DNA of 64,000 bases from Nemophila menziesii (Eukaryota > Streptophyta > Magnoliopsida > Boraginales > Hydrophyllaceae). A model generated the notes under the pieces. It had not been told where the DNA came from and ran no database searches. It was given only the letters and a program-made list of their open reading frames with translations. Within the stretch, counting starts at the first letter, position 1. The number at the start of each line of letters is the position of its first letter. The stretch lies in the NCBI GenBank assembly GCA_029959085.1, contig JARWIR010000008.1:15734001-15798000 (forward strand), written 5' to 3'. Below, piece after piece: positions 24,411-34,689 of this stretch. Both the position numbers and the translations under genes were made by a program.

Positions 24411-26213
24411 ATCATGTTAGCACAATCGGTACTTTCAATTATTCCTACCTATATGATGCAATTTATGAAATTTCCGATCTATGTTTGTGAAAAAATTGAC
24501 GGGATTATTCGAGATTTTATATGGGGTTCGTCAAACGAGGGTCGGAAAATTCATTGGATATTGTGGGATGTGCTTTGTCGTCCTAAGAAGTGCGGGGTTT
24601 AGGCTTAAGAGGCGCGCGGAATTATAATAAAATTTCCGTGATGGATTTCTGAACCGAGAGTAAAAAACGGCAGATTCGAGGATGTGTAAAAACATCCTAT
24701 ATGGCTGAAAGGTACTAAGAGATGGTGTAGTGGAGACGGGAACTGAATAAAATAGGGTGTATAGTTGGAGGTTAGAGTCATCGGGTACATCCTCGTTAAG
24801 AACATCATATATTAGCTTGATGCCAACGGGAATGGAGACTAGATTTGATTGGACGTTAGCAGGGCCGGTCTTGGGGAGAGGCCAAGGAGGACAGGGCCTT
24901 GGGCCCCTCCCCAACTCATATAATTTTAGGGCCCCTTTGAATAGGTCCTTTTCCAACTTATATAATTTTAAAGCCTTTTTGAAATTTTTTTAATTAAAAA
25001 GGGCCAATTTTAGCCCATTTAATATAAAAAGAGGTTAGATTGTATTTTTTGTTAAAAAATATTTAATTAAGACTTGTTGATTTTTTTAGGAATATAACTT
25101 GTTGGCTAAAAAGAGATCAAGATATTTATTTCTTTTTAAAATTTATTTAATTATTTTTTATCATATTTTGATTTTTTTTAATAACTTGTAACTTTTTTTA
25201 GGGGCCCTTTTTTTAAAGTTTGCCGCCTCCGAAATGTCAGGACCGGCCCTGGACGTTAGTATGGTCTTTAAAGTGTCCGCAAAAGGTCAAAATCTTACTT
25301 TGGCGAGCGATTTGGAACAGCCTTCCAACAAGGGAGAATCTTGCTATGCGTGGTGTTGTTGAAGACCCCAAGTGTCAAGTCTGTGGCCTGGACAATGAAA
25401 GCTCGCCTCACTTGTTTCAGGAGTGCGGTAGCTATGAAATCTTGATGAATAAGTTCATTACAGTGGCGGTGAGAAGGGACCTGTTGGATAATTCGCGAGG
25501 TGTTGTGGCAGGGAGTATAAGAGTAAGTGGGATACAGAATGAGGGAGGGACTGACCTGGACAGAAGAAAACAGCACCGGGAGAAAAGAGTGGGCCGAGAC
25601 AGCAGGTCGCAAGCTTCTGGAACAGGTGCGGCAGACCAGGGACCTGTTCTGCAACCAAATGAAAATGTACCTGTACAGCGAAGTGAAGAGGAATGTGAGG
25701 ACTGGTGGACTAAAGCGTTGTTCAGTAAAAGCATGATTGGAGGAATTGAGCTGAAAAGTATAGTTGCAGCTTTGATTTGGACCGTCTGGACAAACCGAAA
25801 CAGGTGGATCTTCGAGGTAACAGCGTGGAAAAGGACTCCGAATGAGCTTAAAGCAGTAATGTTAAATGCGCTACGCGATTACATTAGAGCATGGGGTATC
25901 GAAAGAGACGGCAGACTGATCACTTCGGCTCGTAACGTGTTAGTTAAATGGGTTAAACCCGAAGAAAACCGGGTTAAGCTCAACATTGATAGGGCGTTCA
26001 CGAACAACAGAGAAGTTGCCGGAATAGGAGGCCTTTTCGAAATCATAAGGGCGATTAGTTGGGAGGTTTTGCGGGAGGTTGCGAAGCACAAACACCTTTC
26101 GAATCGGAGCTCCTAGCGCTAAGGTTCGGACTTAACATGGCAGTTAATCAGGGTTATTTGAACCTTATCATTGAGATGGAGTCGAGTGAGTTGCACGCGC
26201 TAGTGAAGGGCTT
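24411..26213 (+). mobile_element. LINE (L1-like) fragment: RT end, zf-RVT, RNase H
   Basis: The start shows the C-terminal end of a LINE reverse transcriptase (AQSVLSIIPTYMMQFMKFP ... DFIWGSSNEGRKIHW). Next come broken frames, then a zf-RVT domain from 25256 (VKILLWRAIWNSLPTREN ... CQVCGLDNESSPHLFQEC), then the RNase H domain (KWVKPEENRVKLNIDRA). A hAT MITE sits inside it. A 298-codon frame (25220-26116) is still open from the MITE edge into the RNase H part. There is no poly(A) tail: the 3' end is cut at about 26213 and joined to FDM-array spacer. It belongs to the same family as 1-1373. Confidence 0.8.
24860..25251. mobile_element. hAT-type MITE, 392 bp, in the LINE
   Basis: Terminal inverted repeats CAGGGCCGGTC / GACCGGCCCTG are perfect over 11 bp. 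The element is flanked by a perfect 8-bp target duplication GACGTTAG (24852-24859 and 25252-25259), which is the hAT signature. Subterminal parts are GC-rich (GGCCCCTCC ... GGGGCCC), while the centre is very AT-rich. It has no transposase ORF. It interrupts the LINE just before the zf-RVT coding part, so it is younger than the LINE. Confidence 0.93.
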
Positions 26214-27162
26214 TGGGTTGTACCAGTATAACTAAGGAATTTCTTATGATATGTGATCTTCTTGAAATAATTAATTTCTTAATCAAGAAGAAATTCACAA
26301 ACCAAACTTATGAATTTAATGAATTAATACTAACTGCACGCAATTAACAAAAAAAGGAGCCGAGGTACATTAATAAAGCCTCCATGGGACAAAATTTGGC
26401 AAACAGGGAAAAATACAAATTGCAATATTTGGCTTTATAATAGAAAACGAGTAACCTTAGTTGCACTAGTTTACCAAAAAGAGCTAGCTATTAATTTCTT
26501 GACGATAACATAAGATGGAGAGTGAGTGTAAAATATGGTTTTTCAAATAATGCAAAGGCGCTTGAGCTGATGTAGTTGATTGATTAAGACAAAAAAAGTG
26601 AAGTAAAGCTTTTGAACGAGTAAAGATTCATATCTCAAGAAATAAAATCGATATGACATTAATTTCAAAGTACCTCACTATCTCTTGCACTTAAGCAATT
26701 TCAATTGCTTGAAAGTAACTGATTTAGTTATTCGAAGTGGCTTTTCTATTTTCTTTAAAGTTCCAAAACTCTGAAATTATGTATCTGCAACAAGAATTGT
26801 ATTATTTAATCTCACTTAAAGCCGTAGTTACCGAAATGTAAGCATCCTCACCTACTTCTCTTTAAGCTTTCGTAAGGACTTATCATCCTCATTCAACAAT
26901 TTCTGCAATTAATATTCAACCTAATTATTATAAGCATTGCAAGGCAAAAGAGAATTAATTACTAATCACCTCAAAGTTTCTCTTATCGATATGGATGGTC
27001 TTAAAAGGATGACATTCATTGTCCTTAATCTTCTCCAGCCACAAAGAACACAATTCCAAAGCCTTCACTTCGGCTTCTTCAAGGAAAACCTCTATTTACA
27101 TCCTTTTTCAAAGGTCTGAACCTCAATTTCTCCTATTTTTTATCCCAATATGACTTTGTTAC
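26214..27162. repeat. FDM array remnant, unit C (spacer end and XH part)
   Basis: From GTTGTACCAGTATAACTAAG onward this matches 16946-17890 of unit B closely. It stops at about 27162, where the sequence turns unique. This marks the right end of the array. Confidence 0.8.
26724..27125 (-). pseudogene. FDM/IDN2-like XH half, truncated (unit C)
   Basis: Third copy of the XH exons. It shows KALELCSLWLEKIKDNxCHP-type sequence, the shared stop before RGFP(L), and the terminal exon ending at TAA 26724-26726. The upstream coiled-coil exon is lost because homology ends at 27162. It is non-functional. Confidence 0.75.
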
Positions 27163-27841
27163 ATGTAAAAGAGTGGGTCACGTAATAATGAAGCAAGGGA
27201 AGGCCCATTGTTAGTTTCTATATATTGACTTGAGTTGATTAATTGTTGTTGTGAATTAGTTATGTCTTTGATATTCGTTTTAATGGAACTTTTAGCATTT
27301 CTATTGAGGAATATTATGTTACAGAGTAATACTTTATCTACATAGTGTGTTGTAACTACTCAGAAAGTACATATTTTGAAACACGCTTTATCTTATGTCT
27401 TAAAAAAAACCAAAATCACGAAGAAAGATCTCTGGGTCCTCAAGAATTTAGACGTAGTTCCAGAAAGTACACTATATCTTTCATGTTAAGTTGTGGAAAT
27501 TCTTCACAGATTGATGCTAGTAATGGCATATAACTTCATCGAGAACCATAATTATTGTAGCACGGGTGTTTTTCATTTATGAACTTTTACCTTGAATTCT
27601 TCAAATTATCAGCAGTCAAATTCCAGTGGATGCACAACAACGCGACTAATTTTGATTAGTGGGCGACTTTTTCAAACTTCATCTGCCTAGAGATAAAATC
27701 CCTAATAAATTTGGAAAATCTGTTTTACATAATTCTACAAGTATATTTAATTTTTTTCTTACTCGCCATTGATTTTAAATGTATGAAAATATAATCTTAG
27801 GAATGACTTGAGTACAAGTTGTACAATCATGATTGGTGGAA
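27163..27841. other. Unassigned intergenic DNA
   Basis: AT-rich unique sequence to the right of the FDM array. A 62-codon open frame (27345-27533) has no recognisable features. Nothing else supported. Confidence 0.5.
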
Positions 27842-27850
27842 TTTGTAGTT

Positions 27851-28039
27851 GAGTAATGATATTGTCACCCTTTTGTATTACTTTTTTATCACCTCCTACG
27901 TGTATGCCTACATGTACCAATAAATTGATTTCTCTATCCTATTTAATTTTTTTCTATCTTCAATTCAAGGAAATCAAAACATATATATAGAAGGGTGATA
28001 AAAGGATGACATGAAAATGGGTGACATATATCATTACTC
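27851..28039. mobile_element. Mutator-type MITE, 189 bp
   Basis: Long imperfect inverted repeats start GAGTAATGATAT(T)GTCACCC and end in the complement (GGGTGACATATATCATTACTC). A perfect 9-bp target duplication TTTGTAGTT flanks it (27842-27850 and 28040-28048). Size, terminal repeat length and the 9-bp duplication fit a Mutator-like MITE. Confidence 0.9.
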
Positions 28040-28080
28040 TTTGTAGTTTTGGATCTGATTGTCACCCCTACTCCTACTAC

Positions 28081-28800
28081 CAGGAGTGGATCCATACACT
28101 ACATTGAGAGGGGGCTTGAAATATGTAGGAGTTCAGAGGGTCAATGTTTTTCTGAAATTTCCAAGGTAAAAATATGATACATACATATATAACTACCAAC
28201 GTCAGAATGCAAATACGTTCCTCGTCTCTTTAGTTGATGAACTTAGCAGTTAGTATTTATTTAAAAAATATACAAATCAACACCATTATACTTAATTTAT
28301 ATAGTATCGTTAGTATTATATTAATATTCTAAGTTATAAATATGATAAATAAATCATTTACAAAAATTAAACATTGAAATAACTTAAATAATAAATTACT
28401 AAATATTATTACTCTCAAATTCAAAACAGAAACACGTATGCAAAAACTGCAATATTTAATAACAGAGTCTTGCTATTTCTTCAGGTGGGATTAGTCGTGG
28501 TGCGTACAAGTAATCCCAGATCACCCATGTAACAAAAGAACAATAAAAAAAATTTCGTTAAAAATTAAAGTATAAGAATAAAGTTGAAATGTTTTTCTTA
28601 TTTTATACTGAACTTACTTTTTAATCACATCATGTTTAAATTTAGTTTCGAAATGGTTTTCTATTATGTGTGTATTTAGGAAAAAAGATAAAACAAATGC
28701 TTAGATTTGAACACCTAACCTCCATTTTAAAATTATTTATCATAAAATTTACAAGTTCGAGGGGCTTGAGCCCTTGGGTCCGACTAAGTATCCACCCCTG
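28081..28800. mobile_element. hAT-like MITE, 720 bp
   Basis: The ends are CAGGAGTGGATCC and GTATCCACCCCTG, inverted repeats of about 12 bp with mismatches. The flanks CCTACTAC (28073-28080) and CCTACTTA (28801-28808) agree in 6 of 8 bases, as for an old hAT target duplication. Near both ends are GGGGCTTGA phrases in opposite orientation. The interior is AT-rich without ORFs. Confidence 0.75.
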
Positions 28801-30485
28801 CCTACTTATCTTGCTAGTATGTTGGCAAAAAGCATTAGAATAAATGTTCTGTTACTCTTGAATATAAACAAGAAGGTTTATTAGACAAACCTTATACGCA
28901 GCGGATGGGAATGAAGAGTCCTGAATTTAGCCTTGATTAAATTGGAATGAATCGCTTCTGCTATCTGGTCGTAAGTTTAATTATTAGAACTAAACTCCTT
29001 GTTTTCACCACCTAAATGTCTCAAAAGTATCTATAGTGTGTTATTAATTTGGAGAGAAAAATTGTACGCTTATGATTGTGTTGTCTCTGTTGTTGTGTTT
29101 TTGTGAGAAAGAAAGGCTCTATTTATAGAGCTGGAGAGTTGGTTTATTGCCTGTAAATAAACCACTCTCCCACTTTCTTCACTTGCTCCACTTCCTCCAC
29201 CATCAAAGTGGGAAGTTATCTTTAATGACTTCCTGTACGCTCATGTCTTTCTTATCATGGGTGACATGGGATAAAAATAATCATTTTTATTTCTTTCATG
29301 TTCTAGTTGATCTGGGGATTTACTTGTGACTACCTTTTTAACTTGGATAGATCCAAAATAAAAGCTCTAAATCGACTAATTGACAGAATAAAAGAATTAA
29401 AAAAAAACTTAATGACTACACTTTAAATTCTTGATTGAGGGAGGTAAAGAAGTTAATGCTAGAAATAGTTATTCAGCCTATACACAATGGCAGATCTATA
29501 CAAACAATTCATGGGCTTAAGCCTACCTTAAAAAAAGAAAACTTTTATAACATTTTTTATAAATAGTTATTCTTTTTTTATCAATAATTTAATCTTGTTA
29601 ACAACATATTAAATATACATTAATTATTGACTTTTTTTATTATTAATTTAAAAGATTTAATATTATATATTTATTTGTTTTAAACTTTATTTATAAATAT
29701 ATGTTTGAGGCATTATTATTTGATCTTTCTCGTTAAATCTCCTCGTTATATTGAAACCTGTCTCGTTAAATCTTCTCGTTATTCTTAAGTCTCCTTCTAT
29801 TTTTTACCTTGTTAAATCTCCTCATTGTTCTTAAACCTTCCTTTATAGCTATACATATATATGTGTTGTCCATCTTCCATGTACAGGGACAACACATGAT
29901 CTCACTGAGAGCATATTGGCCAAATACTTGTAGGAAAATGGAAAAAATACAACATAATATCCAAATAATATATCCTAATAATAAAGATGCACCCTGTGGA
30001 AACCCTCAAAAGATGGTATAGTCAACTCTGGTAGAATGTATTGTAAACTGTGGTAAAAGATGAGGAAGATTTAGAAGTTATGAATAATAAAAAAGAGCCA
30101 TCACAGTCCTTTCAGCAGTCAAAAGTCTACCAACATCCCTCCCTCCTTTTATGGGAAGAATGTAAAATTGCTTTGTCAAGTAAGACTAATAAATTTAATA
30201 GACACTGTGCTTGAAATAAATAATATGAACTCCACTCTAAAACAGTTGAACATCTTATGTTTACATCTTATGTTTGAACGCAGAAGAGCCAAGACACCTG
30301 GAAAGCAACTCTGTGGGGTTGGAGACTACCAGTACCAGATTTGATAAATAGCTCCTTAATTTAATTGAGATGGACCCTAAAGTTATTGTCTTAATGGCAA
30401 AACTAGAAGGAACTAGAGAAAGACACTAAAGAAAAGGAAAAAAGAATCAAGGAAAGTCTAAATACTCATAAAATATATAAAAATA
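28801..30485. other. Unassigned intergenic DNA with short degenerate repeats
   Basis: No supported gene. A degenerate tandem array of CTCGTTAAATCTYCTCGTTAT-like units lies at about 29728-29850. Near 29480-29540 is a GGCTTAAGCC-containing stretch reminiscent of hAT MITE ends. The small ORFs at 29147-29329 and 29809-30021 show no recognisable features. Confidence 0.5.
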
Positions 30486-30715
30486 ATATATCTTCTGTTA
30501 AATTTAAAGTGGATGCATCTTATATAAAAAATTCTAATAAAGCAAATATTGTTATGATTGATTGTAACAGATTGTCAAGAAAGATTAGTAGAACGAATAG
30601 CAAGGAGTTTATGGCATCATCAACAGCTGAGTGTATTTTGATTTGTAGTATTATATTAATGCTGTTAAACCCTTACAAATTAGAACTCCTTTAGCAGAAG
30701 AATTAGAGGTTATAG
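30486..30715 (+). pseudogene. RNase H (RVT_3)-like fragment of a retroelement
   Basis: An open stretch reads VKFKVDASYIKNSNKANI, then LSRKISRTNS and FMASSTAE. This resembles the start and Glu-containing part of plant LINE RNase H domains (KxNxDAA... then AExxA). It is isolated, with no zf-RVT upstream, so it is a fossil. Assignment is tentative because the middle is diverged. Confidence 0.45.
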
Positions 30716-31264
30716 TGATGGATATTTTGGAACTTGATGAATTTGAATTGTAAGCTTTCAGACATTAAATAATGTGTATTTTAACTTTATTTTTACTATA
30801 ATTATGCACTGCACATATGCGCTACATAAGGCACAATACGTGCAACACCGACTCCATTGCCTCTAAAGATACATCATACTTAAATTGGTGAAAGAGAAAA
30901 ACACTAAATGCAGTTTTGGACTATAAATGCTACCGATGAAAAATCACTTTGTAAGAAACAATTGTGCTCAGCTGATAATATTTAGTAATTAGAGCAGTTT
31001 GTTTTGAATACCTAAATTTTAGTAGACCTAAATTTCCTAACTTTCCACACAAATACTAATAACATACATAAACCAACTGCAGATGCACCACCTAGTACAA
31101 CAGCTAAATTAGCCCGCACTGATGGTTGAACATGGTCTGTACTTGCAACTACCTTATCCTGCACTGGTTGAACATGGTTCTTACTTGTTGAAGAGTAATC
31201 CAAATGCAGTTTTAGTACCTTCATTAGTAAAATACCATAAATCAATACTTGGGGGGACCATGAG

Positions 31265-31299
<35 letters not shown>

Positions 31300-31488
31300 T
31301 TCTTTTTACCTTGCGCCCTGCTGATCTTGCATAGTTTACGGCCTCTATGAGATCACTATCTGATGCAATTACAGTCTTACCCTCGTTTACTAGAATCCGT
31401 GGAGGGTTATTTTCGTCAACTTCATCCCCTAATTGTATCTTAATTGCAGATGTAAGCTGTGTCAAACTTTGAGCATCTGAATAATAAT

Positions 31489-31907
31489 GTTGAAATTAAT
31501 GTCCATTTTCTCAATTAATTTAGAAACTTCTAGTAAAAAAAAAAGAAAATGACAATAAAGATTTCTCTTGAAATCTTGCTAGAATAATAGGAATTTTAGA
31601 AAATACTCAATAAACTTAGAAAATGATTAGTTAGTGGGGTACTAGCTAGATTATTCTAGTATAAGTTATACTAGAACACAAAAGTAGTATAAATAGGTCC
31701 TTTGGTCATTTGTAGGATCATCAATCAAGTAGCATTCAAAAGCAACTACAAAGTCTTGTATCATAAGCCTTGTATCATCTTATCAATAAAACAAATTCTT
31801 CCTTCATTTAAAACAATCTTCCGTCCACTTTTATAAAAAATCATTTTCATTCCTATTTTTTAAAATTCATTTTCATTATTCCCTTTTCTAATATACAAAT
31901 ACCAACA
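31489..31907 (+). repeat. Copia 5' LTR (419 bp)
   Basis: Bounded by TGTTGAAATT and AATACCAACA. TATAAATAGG near 31690 is a likely TATA box and AATAAA near 31786 a likely poly(A) signal. The part CTACAAAG(T/C)CTTGTA recurs in the 3' remnant at about 33057. Confidence 0.8.
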
Positions 31908-31909
31908 AG

Positions 31910-31922
31910 TGGTATCAGAGCC
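31910..31922 (+). promoter_or_regulatory. Copia primer-binding site (initiator tRNA-Met)
   Basis: TGGTATCAGAGCC lies two bases after the LTR end. It is the standard Copia primer site complementary to the 3' end of initiator tRNA-Met. Confidence 0.92.
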
Positions 31923-31987
31923 TTGTTCGATTATCAACTAGGCGATAACTAGCTTCCGCAAAAATACCTCCACTATATAATATTCTC

Positions 31988-33178
31988 ATGGCCACTTTCT
32001 TAAGCAATACCCAAATTCCGATCCCGATTTTTTCGGGAGAAAATTACGACTATTGGGCAATCAAGATGAGGACATACTTCATGTCCCAAAGTTTATGGGA
32101 TATTGTTGACAAGGGATATACTGTTCCCGAAAATACGTCAACGATATCTGCAGCAGAGAAAGAAAAATTAACTAAGGAAATGGAAAAGGATAATCTGGCG
32201 CTTTACAGCATACAAATGGCCATGGCGGAGTCCTTGTTCCCAAGAATTAGCGGTGCTACTACGGCGAAACAAGCTTGGGATACGTTAAAAGAGGAGTTTC
32301 AAGGAAACGTAAAGGTACGTAATATTAAACTTCAAACTCTAAGAAGGGAATTAGAAAATATGAAAATGAAAGAATCTGAGACCATAAATAATTACTACAC
32401 TAAATTACGAGAAATAATAAATCAGCTAAGAGCCTATGGAGATTATATAACTGATAAAAGGGTCGTAGAAAAAATATTAATTACTCTTCCTGCTAAATAC
32501 GATCCGATAGTAACTACTACTGAAGAAACTAAAGATATAGCCACTCTGTCAGTAACAGAGTTGGTAGGCTCTTTAGAAGCTTACGAGAAAAGACTAAGTA
32601 TGCGTGAAAATGAATCCATAGAAAACGCATTTCAGTCTAAACTCAATATAAGGTCTCAAAATTCTAAAAATGAGGGGAGAAAATTTGGAGAAAATTCTAA
32701 AAATAGAGAAAATGGTGAATCTAATCAAAGATCAAGAAAATATTCACCATGTCGTATCTGTAAGAAAACTAATCATCTTGAAAAAGATTGTTGGTTTCGT
32801 GGAAAACCACAATGCAAGAGTTGTGAAAAATTTGGCCACTTGGAGAAAGATTGCTGGTCCAAACAAAAGCACCAGACTAACTTCTCTGAAGAAAATAAAA
32901 ATGATGACAACCTATTCTACGCTTGTCACGCTGCTTCAGAAGTGAAAGACGACACCTGGTATATTGATAGCGGCTGCAGCAACCACATGACCGGTAACGA
33001 AAAACTATTTCGAGATATAGATAAATCGGTCAAATCTCAAGCTAAACTAAAACCCACTACAAAGCCTTGTAAACATTTATATATCAATAAAAGTTCACTT
33101 CTTCAGCAAAGTGTCCATTTCACTTTCAATTACTTTTCGTCCAATTTTTCAATTCAATTTCTTTTCTCCCAAATATAA
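31988..33178 (+). CDS. Copia Gag with zinc knuckles and start of protease
   Basis: A 396-codon open frame. Residues about 10-200 are a Copia Gag (FSGENYDYWAIKMRTYF; UBN2 region with LKEEFQGNVKVRNIKL). Two CCHC knuckles, CRICKKTNHLEKDC and CKSCEKFGHLEKDC, lie at about residues 255-290. The protease active site WYIDSGCSNHMTG is near residue 325. From about codon 355 the frame runs out of the coding part through a deletion into 3' LTR sequence, so the last about 40 residues are not Gag-Pol. Integrase, reverse transcriptase and RNase H are absent. The uninterrupted Gag could still supply capsid-like protein; this is inference. Confidence 0.88.
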   Translation: MATFLSNTQIPIPIFSGENYDYWAIKMRTYFMSQSLWDIVDKGYTVPENTSTISAAEKEKLTKEMEKDNLALYSIQMAMAESLFPRISGATTAKQAWDTLKEEFQGNVKVRNIKLQTLRRELENMKMKESETINNYYTKLREIINQLRAYGDYITDKRVVEKILITLPAKYDPIVTTTEETKDIATLSVTELVGSLEAYEKRLSMRENESIENAFQSKLNIRSQNSKNEGRKFGENSKNRENGESNQRSRKYSPCRICKKTNHLEKDCWFRGKPQCKSCEKFGHLEKDCWSKQKHQTNFSEENKNDDNLFYACHAASEVKDDTWYIDSGCSNHMTGNEKLFRDIDKSVKSQAKLKPTTKPCKHLYINKSSLLQQSVHFTFNYFSSNFSIQFLFSQI

Positions 33179-33231
33179 AAAGGTTTTATTAATCTATTTT
33201 TTTTTCTTTTCATAATTAAAATAAACCAACA
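33053..33231 (+). repeat. Copia 3' LTR remnant
   Basis: The start CTACAAAGCCTTGTA and ATCAATAAAA match the end third of the 5' LTR. The rest is diverged but ends ATAAACCAACA, directly followed by the AATAA target duplication. Confidence 0.6.
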
Positions 33232-33612
33232 AATAAAGAGAATCTCAAGTCTGAGTTCTAGTTTAAGTTGAAGTTTAAATATTAAGAAGAAGATACCAGA
33301 ATTAAACAAATGCATTCTCCCTTTTCTGTCTTGAATCGTGAATGCATATATGTTGGGTATATCAAATGGAGGAGGGAGTCCCTTAATAGATAACCCATAA
33401 AAATCTCATTAGGAGGAACCTTCAAAAATACTAAATAGCATTAATTAATTAATTACCTTAGAGTGCCTTTCACTCGTTTCTTCAAGCAGCTTAGTTAACC
33501 TAGTGGCCTGCATCTTCAAACAGTGATCCTCACCTTTTATGATCTCATCTATTAGTGGATGAACTATATTATCTGTTAACCCCTGATACAAATTATAAAT
33601 ATTAATTAATAA

Positions 33613-33614
33613 TC

Positions 33615-33656
<42 letters not shown>

Positions 33657-33660
33657 CAAT
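33613..33660. repeat. ATA/ATT microsatellite in PB1 gene intron
   Basis: An AAT run in the intron after exon 33755-33678. The homologous intron of copy 2 carries the same microsatellite, much longer (51585-51709). Confidence 0.9.
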
Positions 33661-34689
33661 AATAATATGTTACTTACATCTAACTCTCTGATCTTACGTA
33701 TGAGTTCCATTATGGTCTCGAAATCAGGATCACGAAATTCATCAGGATTTCCCATCTGAACAAACAGAATGATTTTGATAAATATTTGGAAAAAATCATA
33801 AGAGTGGAATTAATAATATATAAAAAGTGGACCTATCCTAGACCTCAACCTACTGCACTACCACAAAAGGATCCAATAAATTATTAAATTTGCAGAAATA
33901 TAGCAGACTTACTTACACTTGCTATAAGCTCAGCAAACCAAACTTATAGCCTTTCAAATTCACCTCTCACCTCAATCAAAAAGAAGTTGTGAATTGTATA
34001 ATCAAGTCACAAACCAAACCACAATTACTATCTCCAACTCATCAAAATAGTTAACTTTTCACTTAATTATAGATAAATAAAATGCATATCACTCACCTGT
34101 AGGCCTTTGTTTAAACAATCTCAAAAGTATGATATAGTTGACAAAGGCGTTTGAAATCTCATCCCTCGTATGATAATAATAATAATAATATTTAAAGTAC
34201 CTTTAAAAAATATCTTTCATCACAGAGATCTACTAAATGCATGTCTTTACGCATTCTCCGTTCTGTTATGACTTCAACCTCGTGCAACATTGCTTTCTCA
34301 AGTTCTTCTGACATTTTACTGATTCTGAAAAGAACAAGTCGAAATTGAAGACAAAAAGAAATAGGAAAGTGAAATAACCAATTGAATTTTAGATTCCACT
34401 TAGAAATCAAGACAAAAATAATCATCACTTTTGTTTTTTAGGGCTTCAATCTAAAGAAAAATGATTTGTTACCTTACGTATTCTTGTCGATTGGTGGATA
34501 ATGATCTCCGTGTGGGCGTGATGGCGGTGATTATATAAAGGTGATGTAGAACTAGCGTTTTTTTTTTTTTTTTGGAACAAATATAGGACTAGCGTTCTAA
34601 AAACGCGATAAACGGGATTTTTTTAGTAGTTTTGAATATTTTTATTAAAATTATATGTTATTAATTTCTTTATTTTAAAATTTAGGGTC

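Larger units (their letters stand above)
31489..33231 (+). mobile_element. Internally deleted Ty1/copia element, TSD AATAA
   Basis: The 5' LTR 31489-31907 starts TGTTG and ends CCAACA. The tRNA-iMet-type primer site TGGTATCAGAGCC follows. Next come gag and the start of protease, after which everything is missing up to a diverged partial 3' LTR (about 33050-33231) that again ends ACCAACA. Five-base direct repeats AATAA flank the element (31484-31488 and 33232-33236). At 1.74 kb it cannot move without help. It sits in an intron of the PB1 gene, opposite to that gene's direction. Confidence 0.85.
31012..34520 (-). pseudogene. PB1-domain, C-terminal membrane-anchor gene, copy 1
   Basis: Exons on the minus strand: about 34520 (5' UTR); 34314-34201 (MSEELEKAMLHEVEV...); 33755-33678; 33582-33457; 33381-33297 (FTIQDRKGRMHLFNS, the PB1 start); 31477-31310 (ASDSDLIEAVNYARSAG, the PB1 acidic half); and about 31222-31012 (LKLHLDYSS ... 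a hydrophobic ANLAVVLGGASAVGLCMLL segment, then KVRKF). The PB1 plus tail resembles the C-terminus of plant CBSCBSPB proteins, but the CBS domains are missing and replaced by short helical exons. A 1-base frameshift in exon 31477-31310 (near 31436) breaks the PB1 frame. A Copia element occupies the intron between the two PB1 exons, and a large MULE lies 165 bp upstream of the gene. Probably a pseudogene of the intact copy at 50712-52035. Confidence 0.65.

Noticed and set aside
25220..26116. 298-codon protein as a host gene
   Set aside because: It is LINE zf-RVT/RNase H sequence starting inside a MITE edge. Not a host gene.
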